Origin: Actinomadura cremea | Lineage (GTDB): Bacteria > Actinomycetota > Actinomycetes > Streptosporangiales > Streptosporangiaceae | NCBI RefSeq assembly: GCF_014648495.1 | Contig: NZ_BMRF01000009.1 | Span: 62,001 to 126,000 of the forward strand | Direction of reading: 5' to 3' | Length of the DNA: 64,000 bases | In this document: positions 8,133-15,933 of the stretch, one piece after another | Layout: the number at the start of each line of letters is the position of its first letter | Position numbering within the stretch: position 1 is the stretch's first letter | Notes under the pieces: generated by a model | Seen by the model: only the letters and a program-made list of their open reading frames with translations | Told to the model about the DNA's origin: nothing | Database searches by the model: none | Made by a program: the position numbers and the translations under genes

Positions 8133-9166
8133 TGCCCGCGGACCTGTCGGAGTTCCACGACGAGTTGCGCGCGTCCGCGTCCGGCCTGCTCGCCGACGGC
8201 GCGGACTGGCGCGCGGTCGCCTCGGCCGGGTGGCCCGGCCTGGAGGCCCCGGCCGCGTTCGACGGTGCGGACGGCACGTTCGCCGAGGTCGCGGTCGTCC
8301 TGCGGGAGATCGGCCGGGCGGCGGCGCCCGGACCCTACCCGTCGGTCGCGGCCCTCGCGCTCGGGACCCTCGACCTGCTGCACGCGGGCCCGGTCCGCGA
8401 CGGGCTGCTCCGCGAGACCGTCGCGGGCACCACCGTGCCCGTCGTCGCGATGGACGCCGAGGGGGCGGAGGCGTTCCGCGTCACCGGCGATTCACGCCTG
8501 CACGGCACGGCCGGGTTCGTCCTCGACGCCGCCGCCGCCGACCGCGTCCTCGTCCCGGCCCTCGAACCGGACGGGACGGCCGTCGTCGTCGACGTCGATC
8601 CCGCGGACCTGACGATCGAGGACCGGCCCGTCGTCGACGCCACCCGGAGCCTCGGACGCGTCGTCGCCGCCGGCGTCGCCGTCCGCCCGGAGTCGCTGCA
8701 CCGCTTCCGCGTCCCGGACGCGCCGCGGCGGCTGCGCGACCGGGCCGCCGTCGCCGTCGCGTGCGACGGGCTCGGGCTCGCCGAGGCCATGCTCGACGCG
8801 ACCGTCGCCCACACGAGCGTCCGGCACCAGTTCGGCCGTCCGGTCGGCTCGTTCCAGGCGGTGAAGCACGCGTGCGCCGACATGCTCGTCCGGGTGACGG
8901 TGGCCCGCGAGCTGGTGGACGCGGCCGTCCGGGCCCAGGCGGGCGGCGGCCCGGACGCGGGCGTCGCGGCCGCCATGGCGAAGTCGTACGCCTGCACGGC
9001 GGCGGTCGAGGTCGCGGGGAAGGCGATGCAGCTGCACGGCGGCATGGGGTACACGTGGGAGAGCGGCGTCCACGTGTACCTGAAGCGCGCCGTGCTCAAC
9101 CGCTCGCTGTTCGGCACGCCCGCGCGGTACCGCGCCCGCCTGGCCGGACGCTACGCCCGCCGTTGA
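8132..9166 (+). CDS. Acyl-CoA dehydrogenase-like subunit (pairs with 6963-8132)
   Basis: 344 residues. The N-terminal and middle domains are divergent and lack the TEPDAG loop. The C-terminal domain is clear: HTSVRHQFGRPVGSFQAVKHACAD near residue 228 and GKAMQLHGGMGYTWESGVHVY near 292. An expected base position in the C-terminal domain cannot be assigned without alignment. The start ATG 8132 uses the last base of the upstream stop codon. It ends 8 bp before the convergent MpaB-like gene. Confidence 0.85.
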   Translation: MPADLSEFHDELRASASGLLADGADWRAVASAGWPGLEAPAAFDGADGTFAEVAVVLREIGRAAAPGPYPSVAALALGTLDLLHAGPVRDGLLRETVAGTTVPVVAMDAEGAEAFRVTGDSRLHGTAGFVLDAAAADRVLVPALEPDGTAVVVDVDPADLTIEDRPVVDATRSLGRVVAAGVAVRPESLHRFRVPDAPRRLRDRAAVAVACDGLGLAEAMLDATVAHTSVRHQFGRPVGSFQAVKHACADMLVRVTVARELVDAAVRAQAGGGPDAGVAAAMAKSYACTAAVEVAGKAMQLHGGMGYTWESGVHVYLKRAVLNRSLFGTPARYRARLAGRYARR

Positions 9167-9173
9167 GGTGCGG

Positions 9174-10082
9174 TCAGAGGGGCCGTTCCTCGAGGACCTT
9201 GCGGAGCTTCTCCTGGGCCCGCGCGGCCTCGCGGGCGCGGTAGGCGATCGGCATGTACCTGAGCCGTTCGGGCAGCAGCGGCGTGCTGCGGCCGATGACG
9301 GCGCCGACGGCGCGCAGGCGGCGCTCGTCCGCGCGGGACCAGGAGAGGCCGAGCTTGGCGCGGGCGGCGGGGGGCAGCGTGCCGACGGTGACGAGCCGGC
9401 CGAGCCGGCCGCCGGCGAGGCTCAGCGGCGCCACCACCGGGCGCAGCCGCGCCGGGACGTTCGGCGGGACCTTGTCCATGCGGTCGAGGACCTCGAGCGC
9501 GACCTTGTGCGGGACGAGCGTGTTCTCGACCATGTCGTCGAAGTAGTCCCAGTAGTCGGCGATGGTCGCCGGGAACATCCGCTCGGGCACCTGCAGGATG
9601 CGGCCGAGGTCGAGGAACTCGGCGTAGACCTGCTCCTGCTCCTCCTCGCCCATCGGCTCCGGCGCGAAGTAGCGGGACGCGGTGACGGCGGCGTAGAAGC
9701 CGGTCAGGTGCACCCACGCCCACGGTTCGGCGGACAGCGCGTGGTGCCGGTTCCCGTCCTCGTCGACGGCGGTGAGCGGCTTGTGCATCTCGCGGAGCCG
9801 GCGGCCCTCGTCGATGGCGTCCTGGCCGCCGTAGACCCAGGTCTGCACCGACGCGAAGCTGCGCTTGGCGCGTCCCACCGGGTCCGTCCGGAAGCTCGAC
9901 AGCCGGTCCACCACGGTGCCGATCGCGGGATGCATGGACTGCAGGATGAAGACGCTGTTGCCGGCCACCGCCGAGCTGTACAGGCCCATCGTGTCCCAGA
10001 GGATCGATCCCGGCCCGAAGGGGACGGGTTCGCGTGCGCGCTCTCGAGGCTCCCGGGTCGGGGCGATCTGCTCGGTCGTCAT
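9174..10082 (-). CDS. MpaB-type oxygenase (DUF2236 family)
   Basis: The 302-residue protein has features of the oxygenase MpaB/DUF2236 family, relatives of the b-type haem latex-clearing protein. These include FGPGSILWDTMGLYSS near the N-terminus, ILQSMHPAIGTVVDRLS, and HALSAEPWAWVHLTGFYA in the middle, where family members carry haem-ligating and basic residues. The true substrate is unknown. It is divergent from a TetR regulator, and nested palindromes lie in the shared promoter, so it is probably induced through that regulator. Confidence 0.78.
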   Translation of the reverse strand: MTTEQIAPTREPRERAREPVPFGPGSILWDTMGLYSSAVAGNSVFILQSMHPAIGTVVDRLSSFRTDPVGRAKRSFASVQTWVYGGQDAIDEGRRLREMHKPLTAVDEDGNRHHALSAEPWAWVHLTGFYAAVTASRYFAPEPMGEEEQEQVYAEFLDLGRILQVPERMFPATIADYWDYFDDMVENTLVPHKVALEVLDRMDKVPPNVPARLRPVVAPLSLAGGRLGRLVTVGTLPPAARAKLGLSWSRADERRLRAVGAVIGRSTPLLPERLRYMPIAYRAREAARAQEKLRKVLEERPL

Positions 10083-10125
10083 CTCCTCGGCTTCCTTTCG
10101 CGGACAGGGGGCTTCGGGATAAGTT

Positions 10126-10160
10126 GAACGCGAATAAGCAGTCGCTTACAAGTCGCGTTC
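10126..10160. promoter_or_regulatory. Nested palindromes in the DUF2236/TetR divergent promoter
   Basis: GAACGCGA (10126-10133) and TCGCGTTC (10153-10160) are perfect inverted arms. Inside them lies TAAGC-agtc-GCTTA (10135-10148). The position between the starts at 10082 and 10176 is where a TetR autoregulator would bind. TAAGC/GCTTA half-sites are a common style of TetR operator in actinomycetes. Confidence 0.55.
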
Positions 10161-10175
10161 GCTGTGAGGTCGCCC

Positions 10176-10793
10176 ATGAGCCGCCCACCTGGCCTGACAC
10201 CCCGCAGGACCCCTCGGCAGGACCGTTCGCGCCGCACGGTCGAGGGCATCCTGGACGCCGCCACTCGCGTTCTCGCCGAGCGCGGGTACGACGGCGCGTC
10301 CACCAACCGCATCGCCGCGGCCGCCGGCATCAGCAACGGATCGCTCTACCAGTACTTCCCGAACAAGGACGCCATCATGGTCGCCGTGGTCGACCGGTTC
10401 GCCGACCACCTCACCGAGCGCCTCGGGGCCCAGATCGACGCCACGATGTCCGAGCCGTGGCCGGTCGCGGGCCGGGCGCTGCTCGACGTCCAGATCCGGC
10501 TCTTCGAGGAGCACGCCGACCTGCTGCGCATCATCGTCGAGCAGATCCCGCGGCTCGGCCCGTTCGACAAGCTCGCCGGGTTGCAGCGGCGGCTGACCGA
10601 CCTGGTCCGGGTCCAGCTGCTCCTGAACCGCTCCGCGTTCCGCGACGATCTGGACATCGATACGACGCTGTGGATGCTGGCCGAGATCGTCGGATCGGTC
10701 TCGGTCCGGTACGTGCTCGACCGTCCGCCCATCCCGCACGAGCGCATGGTCGACGAGCTGGCCGACCTGGTCATCGGGTACCTGCGCGGCTGA
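10176..10793 (+). CDS. TetR-family transcriptional regulator
   Basis: 205 residues. The N-terminal helix-turn-helix (about residues 14-60) reads TVEGILDAATRVLAERGYDG then TNRIAAAAGISNGSLYQYFP, which is textbook TetR. I chose ATG 10176 because GAGGT lies 6-10 bases upstream; an in-frame GTG at 10164 would add four residues. The C-terminal helical domain should bind the inducer. The divergent MpaB-type oxygenase is the obvious target. Confidence 0.92.
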   Translation: MSRPPGLTPRRTPRQDRSRRTVEGILDAATRVLAERGYDGASTNRIAAAAGISNGSLYQYFPNKDAIMVAVVDRFADHLTERLGAQIDATMSEPWPVAGRALLDVQIRLFEEHADLLRIIVEQIPRLGPFDKLAGLQRRLTDLVRVQLLLNRSAFRDDLDIDTTLWMLAEIVGSVSVRYVLDRPPIPHERMVDELADLVIGYLRG

Positions 10794-11110
10794 CGGCGGC
10801 GGCCCCCGTCGCTCGGCCCGGCCTTGGAGTCCTGTTTGCACTCCCTTGGGGCTTTGGTAGCGTCATGTCCCAAATTGGTGTCCACGGGCGCCGAAACCAT
10901 CTACCAGTGCCCGCCTCACCCCGAGCCGGCGGCTCGCGAGGTGACGGCGGCGACGCCGAGTCCGCGCCGCGCGCGGAGCCGGGGAACCAACGCGACCGGC
11001 GTCCGGACCGAGGGGTCCGCGGCGCCGCGCAGGGGTGAATCGACGCCTCCTCTGATGGAGGAGGCGTCGTAGGGCGGCTTCCACGCCCGAATCCGACAGC
11101 TAACCCGGTA
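10794..11110 (+). mobile_element. Probable IS200/IS605 right-end remnant (TnpB tail and end hairpin)
   Basis: This ~340-bp stretch has no intact gene. On the plus strand a reading frame ending at 11072 closes with GTNATGVRTEGSAAPRRGES-type residues. That composition and layout are common in the poorly conserved tails of actinobacterial TnpB proteins. The frame leads straight into a 12-bp perfect hairpin (11041-11069), as in the GAATC-stem-loop right ends of IS605-type elements that form the omega-RNA scaffold. No TnpB catalytic domain remains, so this is at best a scar. The call rests on pattern recognition. Confidence 0.4.
11041..11069 (+). repeat. Perfect 12-bp stem-loop
   Basis: CGACGCCTCCTC (11041-11052), a loop TGATG, then GAGGAGGCGTCG (11058-11069). 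It has no trailing T-run. It may be the terminal hairpin of a transposon right end or omega-RNA rather than a factor-independent terminator. It could still end transcription from the TetR gene upstream. Confidence 0.6.
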
Positions 11111-11131
11111 GGCGGCATGGAAGGAGAAGCC

Positions 11132-11797
11132 GTGATAGGTCGGCAGGTCAACAAGTTCTCCGCACCGCTGGCCGGGATGGCCCTCGCGGGCATCTTCGCC
11201 GGTTCCGTCGCGCTGACGTCGACGGGCGGCGGCGACGACCCGGGCGGAAGCACGACGCTCTCGGCGAACCACGCCGAGCGCACCGAGAAACCGGCGGATT
11301 CGGACGAGCGGGATCAGCAGGACGAGCAAGACGAGCAGGACGAGGCGCCGCCCACGCTTCCGGCCGACTGCAAGCCGGAGGAGGCGGCCGGGCTCGAGTA
11401 CTCGAACGGCCGGATCCCCGAAGAGGACCTGTGCCCGCTGCCTCAGGAGGACGAGATGCTCCGGGCCGACGCCGCGGCGGCGTTCTACAAGCTGAACGCC
11501 GCCTACCACGAGCGCTTCGGCGAGGAGATGTGCGTCCGGAGCTCCTACCGCGGCGTCAACAAGCAGCGGGAGCTGTACGAGAGCATGCCCGCGGGCATGG
11601 CCGCGCGGCCGGGCAGCAGCAACCACGGCGACGGCCTCGCCGCCGACCTGTGCGGCGGCGTCGAGGACGACGGGTCGCGCGAGTTCGCGTGGCTGGAGGA
11701 CAACGCCGAGGAGTACGGCTGGATCCACCCGGACTGGGCCTACAGCAACCCGTACGAGCCCTGGCACTGGGAGTTCGACGCCGGCCAGAACGACTGA
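11132..11797 (+). CDS. Secreted/anchored D-alanyl-D-alanine carboxypeptidase (VanY, peptidase M15 family)
   Basis: 221 residues. I chose GTG 11132 because GGAAGGAG ends 6 bases upstream; ATG 11117 lies inside that site. A hydrophobic N-terminal segment (about residues 8-28, PLAGMALAGIFAGSVALT) is a signal or anchor. An acidic DERDQQDEQDEQDE linker follows. The zinc-peptidase domain has SSNHGDGLAADL (SxHxxGxAxD type, near residue 166) and EPWHWEF near the C-terminus. It trims stem-peptide D-Ala in the cell wall. It lies between two transposon scars. Confidence 0.85.
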   Translation: MIGRQVNKFSAPLAGMALAGIFAGSVALTSTGGGDDPGGSTTLSANHAERTEKPADSDERDQQDEQDEQDEAPPTLPADCKPEEAAGLEYSNGRIPEEDLCPLPQEDEMLRADAAAAFYKLNAAYHERFGEEMCVRSSYRGVNKQRELYESMPAGMAARPGSSNHGDGLAADLCGGVEDDGSREFAWLEDNAEEYGWIHPDWAYSNPYEPWHWEFDAGQND

Positions 11798-11931
11798 GCG
11801 CCGCGAGCGGGCGCCGGTTCACGCGAGGTCGCGGACGAACGCGAGCAGCGCGGCGGCGAAGTCGCGGGGCGCGCGCAGGTGCGGCTGCCCGGCCAGACCG
11901 GGCAGGACGACCAGCCGCGCGTCCCGCGCCG

Positions 11932-12060
11932 CTTGCGGGCCGCGTTGACGTCCCGGTCGTGCACCGCCCCGCACCCGCCGCACGCCCACGCGCGCACGTG
12001 CAGGGGTTTGGGGCCGTTGCGGTGCCCGCAGTGCGAGCAGAGCCCGGGGGCGATCCGGCT
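11932..12060 (-). mobile_element. TnpB (IS605 OrfB) zinc-ribbon fragment
   Basis: The fragment encodes two CxxC pairs (CSHC and CGGC) with GPKPLHVRAW between them and HDRDVNAARK after, the signature of the C-terminal zinc ribbon and RuvC-III region of TnpB. Only about 43 residues remain and no element ends are visible. It is embedded inside the hydrolase pseudogene. Confidence 0.75.
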
Positions 12061-12237
12061 TCCCCCACCCGGTAGCCCGGGGTGTCGAACGCGACGGCGC
12101 GGGCGTGCCGGCCGAGCTCGGGCAGGCTGTCCTCGAAGACGCGGGAGGACAGCGGCGACTCGTGGAACAGGCCGATCCACGGCCCCGAGTCGCCGTTGGC
12201 GCGGTAGTGGACCTGGCCCCACTCGGTGCCGACGTAA

Positions 12238-12325
12238 CCGCCCCGCGTCCGCCCCGCGTCCGCCCCGCGTCCGCCCCGCGTCCGCCCCGCGTCCGCCCCG
12301 CGTCCGCCCCGCGTCCGCCCCGCGT
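12238..12325. repeat. 11-bp tandem repeat, eight exact copies
   Basis: The unit CCGCCCCGCGT is repeated eight times without mismatch, followed by a degenerate partial copy. It lies between the apparent start codon (12367) and the body of the hydrolase pseudogene. Because 11 is not a multiple of 3, each gain or loss of a unit changes the reading frame of the hydrolase. Confidence 0.95.
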
Positions 12326-12356
12326 CCGCGTCGTGTCCCCGCCGTGGCCCCCGCCG

Positions 12357-13886
12357 TCACTCGGCATGACGCCCCCCGTGCGCGTCGCGCAGGACGCGTT
12401 TGAGGATCTTCCCGCCGGAGTTCCTCGGCAGCTCGTCCACGGCCCGCCACACCTTCGGGGCCTTGTGCCCGGCGAGGCGGGCGCGGACGGCCGCCTCCAG
12501 GGCGCCGAAGTCGAGGTCCGCGCCGGGACGCGCGACGACGAACGCGGCCACCGCCTCGCCCCACCGCTCGTCGGGGAGGCCGACGACCGCGACCTCCGCG
12601 ACCCCGGCGCACCCGAGCAGGACGTTCTCGATCTCGCGGGGGTAGATGTTCGTCCCGCCGGACACGACCATGTCCTTGGTGCGGTCGACGATGGTGATGA
12701 AGCCCTCCTCGTCCCGGACCGCGACGTCGCCGGAGGACAGGAAGCCGTCCGGCCGGACCGCCGCCGCGGTCGCCTCGGGGTCGTCCAGGTAGCCGGCCAT
12801 GGTGAACGGCGAGCGGCCGAACAGCTCGCCCGGCTCGCCCGGCCCGACGTCCCGGCCCGCCGGGTCGAGCAGCCGCACCTCGGTCATCCACCAGGGGTGC
12901 CCGACCGACCCGGCCTTGCGCAGCGCGTCCGGAGGGCGCAGGTTCGTCACGATGCCCGCCTCCGTGGACCCGTAGAGCTCGTGCACGCCGACGTGCGGGA
13001 ACGTCTCGACGACCCATTCCTTCAGCGGCACCGGCAGAGCGGCGGCGTTGAAGTAGATGGTCTCCAGGCTCGACAGGTCGTGCCTGCGCGGCGCCTGCTC
13101 CATGACGTCCCGCAGCGTGCGCGCGTGCGCGGGCACCAGGAAGATCGTCTGGAGCCGGTCGCGCTCGATCATGTGGAGGAGCTCCTCGGGGTCCCAGCGC
13201 CGCAGCATCGACGTCCGGCCGCCCAGGAAGGGGCCCGCGTAGGCGAAGCAGAACCCGGCGCCGTGCGACATCGGCGCGATCGCGGCGGTCCGCCGGCCGG
13301 GGCCGAGCCCGTAGTCGACCGCGCAGCCGAACATGGTGAGCACGCGGGACCGGTGGGTGAGCAGCGCGCCCTTCGGCCGCCCGGTCGTCCCGGACGTGTA
13401 CTGCACGCAGAAGGGGTCCGTCTCGCGGACCCGGACGCGGGGGTCGGCCGCCCGCGCGTCCGCGAGGGCCCGCTCGTAGGGGCGTCCCCAGCCCTGGGCG
13501 CCGAGCGACAGCGCGAGCGGCAGGTCCTCGGCCAGGTCCGGCACGTTCGCCTCGTAGGCCGCGTCGGCGACCAGGCCGGACGCCCCGGACCGGGTGATGA
13601 GCGCGGCGTGCTCGGCGGCGGTGCCGCGCGGGTCGAGCGGCACCATCGCGACGCCCGCCTTCGCGGCGCCCGCCGCCACCTCCACGTACTCGAGCCGGTT
13701 CCCGAGCAGGACGGCGACCCGGTCGCCGGGCGCGAGGCCCGCGTCCGCCAGCAGGCACGCGACGCGGTCGCTGCGGTCGCCCAGCGCGGCGAAGGTGAGC
13801 CGCCGGTCCCCGTCCACCAGCGCCGTCGCGGCCGGGGTGCTGCGCGCGAACTCGCGGATGCCCCCGGCGATGTTCAGCTCTGCCAT
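12357..13886 (-). CDS. AMP-forming acyl-CoA synthetase
   Basis: 509 residues. Motifs in order are VQYTSGTTGRPKGALLTH (near residue 168), ELYGSTEAG (near 308), SGDVAVRDEEGFITIVDR and VSGGTNIYPREIENVL (near 395-425), and PRNSGGKILKR with the catalytic lysine near 495. It forms acyl-CoA thioesters. It overlaps the CitE-like lyase by 13 bp and is the last intact gene of the long operon. It could activate the acid released by the pathway's hydrolases; the specific substrate is unknown. Confidence 0.92.
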   Translation of the reverse strand: MAELNIAGGIREFARSTPAATALVDGDRRLTFAALGDRSDRVACLLADAGLAPGDRVAVLLGNRLEYVEVAAGAAKAGVAMVPLDPRGTAAEHAALITRSGASGLVADAAYEANVPDLAEDLPLALSLGAQGWGRPYERALADARAADPRVRVRETDPFCVQYTSGTTGRPKGALLTHRSRVLTMFGCAVDYGLGPGRRTAAIAPMSHGAGFCFAYAGPFLGGRTSMLRRWDPEELLHMIERDRLQTIFLVPAHARTLRDVMEQAPRRHDLSSLETIYFNAAALPVPLKEWVVETFPHVGVHELYGSTEAGIVTNLRPPDALRKAGSVGHPWWMTEVRLLDPAGRDVGPGEPGELFGRSPFTMAGYLDDPEATAAAVRPDGFLSSGDVAVRDEEGFITIVDRTKDMVVSGGTNIYPREIENVLLGCAGVAEVAVVGLPDERWGEAVAAFVVARPGADLDFGALEAAVRARLAGHKAPKVWRAVDELPRNSGGKILKRVLRDAHGGRHAE

Positions 13887-14776
13887 GACCGGTCCCTCCC
13901 GGACGGTTCGTTCGGCCGGGCCGCCTCGGCCGCGGCCAGGGTGCGGCGGGCCAGCCGCAGGACGGCCGCGTCGATCAGCCGCCCGCGGGCGTCCAGCGCC
14001 GCGCCCGACCCGGCCGCGGCGGACCTGGCGAGGACGTCCTCGGCGTGCGCGACCTCGCGCGCGGACGGCGTGAACACCCGGTGCACGACGGGGAGCTGCG
14101 CGGGATGGACGCACGCCCGTCCGGCGAAGCCCTGCCGCCGGATCCGCTCGGTGGAGCGGGCGAGGGCCTCGGCGTCGTGGAGCACCGTCGAGACGGGCCC
14201 GACCGGCGGGCGGACGCCCGCGTCGGCGGAGGCCAGCACGGTCATCGCCCGCGCGAACGACAGCTCCGCGTCGTCCGGGCCGGGGTCGAGCCCGGCGTCG
14301 GCGGCGAGGTCGACCTCGCCGAGCTGGAGCCGGTGGACCCGGGGGGCGCGGGCGATCTCGCGGACGTCCAGGACCGCCCCCGCCGTCTCCAGCAGCGGCA
14401 TCAGCGGGGTCGCGCGGTCGCCCAGCCCGGCGAGCAGATCGGCGACGGCGGCGACCTGCGCGGCGTTCCCGGTCTTGGCCAGGACGAGCCCGGTCAGCGC
14501 GGGGATCCCGGCGAGCGCCCGCACGTCGGCGTCTCGCAGGCCGCCGCCGTCCGCCCCGTTCACCCGGACCCACACCTGCGGGCCCCCGGCGGCCGGGAGC
14601 GACCGCAGCCAGGCGGCGACCGCGCGCCGGGCGGTGTCCTTGGCGGCGGGCGGCACCGCGTCCTCGAGGTCGACGATCAGCGCGTCGGCGCCGCGGCCCG
14701 GCGCCCTGGCGAGCCTGCCGGGGGCGTCGCCGGGGACGTAGAGGTAGCTGCGCGGCCACCGGTCGGCGGCGGTCAC
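13874..14776 (-). CDS. HpcH/HpaI-family CoA lyase (CitE-like)
   Basis: 300 residues from GTG 14776. It has SYLYVPGDAPGRLARA at the N-terminus, DALIVDLEDAVPPAAKDTAR (acidic metal-binding site near residue 36), PLMPLLETAGAV (near 127) and RQGFAGRACVHPAQLPVV (near 218), all typical of citrate lyase beta and malyl-CoA lyase-like enzymes. It cleaves or forms a C-C bond next to a CoA thioester, such as malyl- or citramalyl-CoA. In this operon it would release acetyl-CoA or a 2-oxoacid at a late step. Confidence 0.87.
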   Translation of the reverse strand: MTAADRWPRSYLYVPGDAPGRLARAPGRGADALIVDLEDAVPPAAKDTARRAVAAWLRSLPAAGGPQVWVRVNGADGGGLRDADVRALAGIPALTGLVLAKTGNAAQVAAVADLLAGLGDRATPLMPLLETAGAVLDVREIARAPRVHRLQLGEVDLAADAGLDPGPDDAELSFARAMTVLASADAGVRPPVGPVSTVLHDAEALARSTERIRRQGFAGRACVHPAQLPVVHRVFTPSAREVAHAEDVLARSAAAGSGAALDARGRLIDAAVLRLARRTLAAAEAARPNEPSGRDRSWQS

Positions 14777-15933
14777 CGCACGACCGTCTCGCCGCGCATC
14801 ATGGACCGGGCCACCACCGTCCGCAGCACGTCGTTCGTGCCCTCCCCGATGCTCATCAGGATCGCGTCGCGGTAGAGGCGCTCCACCTCGAACTCGGTGG
14901 AGTAGCCGTAGCCGCCGTGGATCTTCATGGCGTCGACCGCGGCCTGCAGCGCCACCTCCGAGCAGAAGATCTTCGCCATGCCCGTCGGCCCGTCCGCGCG
15001 GCCCCGCCGCAGCGCGTCCGCCGCGAAGTAGGCCATCAGGCGCGCCGCCTGCAGCTGCGTCGCCACGGTCGCGAGCCGGAGCTGCACCGCCTGGAAGCCG
15101 TCGATGGTCCGCCCGAACGCCCGGCGCCGCCCCGCGTAGGCGAGCGCCTCGTCGTGGGCGCGCTGCGCGATGCCGACCGACCGCGCCGCGATGTTCACCC
15201 GCCCCCACTCCAGCGCGGACAGCGCGTGCTGCATGCCCCTGCCCTCGACGCCGCCGAGCAGGTTCTCCCTCGGCACCCGCACGCCGTCCAGGACGACCTC
15301 GCAGGACTCCGTGCCCTTGTAGCCGAGCTTCGGGATGTCCCTGGTGATCTCGTAGCCGTCCGATCCCGCGTCGACCAGGAGGATGCTCATGCCCTTGTGC
15401 GCCGGCGAGGCGGACGGGTCGGTCTTCACCAGGACGGGCAGCGGGTCGGCGTGCCGCGCGTTGGTGATCCACATCTTCGTGCCGGTGACGACGTAGTGGT
15501 CGCCGTCCCGCCGGGCCGTGGTGCGGATCCCCTGCAGGTCGGTGCCCGCGTCCGGCTCGGTGAGGCCGATGCCGGTGCGCCGCGCGCCCGTCGCGAGGTC
15601 CGGCAGGTACCGCGCCCGCTGCTCCGGGGTCCCGCGCACGGCGATCATCCGGCAGGCCAGCGCGTGGCTGCCGAGGATGCCCGCGATGCCCATCCAGCCG
15701 CGCGCGATCTCCTCGAAGACCAGCGCGAACGAGACGGGATCGAGGTCGAGGCCGCCGTACTCCTCAGGGACCGTGATCCCGAACAGCCCCAGCTCGCGCA
15801 GGCCCGCGACGATCTCGGTGGGGGAGCGGTCGGCGTGCTCCCAGTCCCGGGCGACCGGGATGATCTCGCGGTCGACGAAGTCGCGCAGGACGGCGCGGAA
15901 CCCGCGCTGGTCCTCGTTCAGCTCGAAGTCCAT
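14773..15933 (-). CDS. Acyl-CoA dehydrogenase
   Basis: A well-conserved 386-residue enzyme: MDFELNEDQRGFRAVLRDF start, GIGLTEPDAGTDLQGIRT (near residue 122), YVVTGTKMWITNARHADP, and HGGYGYSTEFEVERLYRDA then GTNDVLRTVVAR in the C-terminal domain. It looks complete and self-sufficient, unlike the reduced subunits at the left of the window. It should introduce the double bond hydrated by the MaoC proteins encoded just upstream. Confidence 0.93.
   Translation of the reverse strand: MDFELNEDQRGFRAVLRDFVDREIIPVARDWEHADRSPTEIVAGLRELGLFGITVPEEYGGLDLDPVSFALVFEEIARGWMGIAGILGSHALACRMIAVRGTPEQRARYLPDLATGARRTGIGLTEPDAGTDLQGIRTTARRDGDHYVVTGTKMWITNARHADPLPVLVKTDPSASPAHKGMSILLVDAGSDGYEITRDIPKLGYKGTESCEVVLDGVRVPRENLLGGVEGRGMQHALSALEWGRVNIAARSVGIAQRAHDEALAYAGRRRAFGRTIDGFQAVQLRLATVATQLQAARLMAYFAADALRRGRADGPTGMAKIFCSEVALQAAVDAMKIHGGYGYSTEFEVERLYRDAILMSIGEGTNDVLRTVVARSMMRGETVVR

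Larger units (their letters stand above)
11819..12367 (-). pseudogene. Alpha/beta-hydrolase gene disrupted by a TnpB zinc-ribbon fragment
   Basis: Three minus-strand segments in three frames make up this relic. At 12240-12074 is a hydrolase N-terminal part: YVGTEWGQVHYRANGDSG, then PWIGLFHESPLSSRVFEDSL, then AVAFDTPGY. At about 12060-11932 the frame carries a TnpB zinc ribbon: LCSHCGHRNGPKPLHVRAW, then ACGGCGAVHDRDVNAARK. At 11931-11819 the hydrolase C-terminus resumes: LVVLPGLAGQPHLRAPRDF, then AAALLAFVRDLA and stop. The nucleophile domain, some 150 residues, is missing. The apparent ATG at 12367 overlaps the synthetase stop, so it was once the last gene of the long operon. Confidence 0.75.

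Noticed and set aside
12238-12325. Tandem repeat as a possible CRISPR array
   Set aside because: The 11-bp units are contiguous with no spacers, so this is a simple tandem repeat.
11740-13758. 672-codon minus-strand frame containing the TnpB zinc ribbon
   Set aside because: Only ~43 residues resemble TnpB. The rest is a shadow of the acyl-CoA synthetase gene, so no intact TnpB or fusion protein is present.
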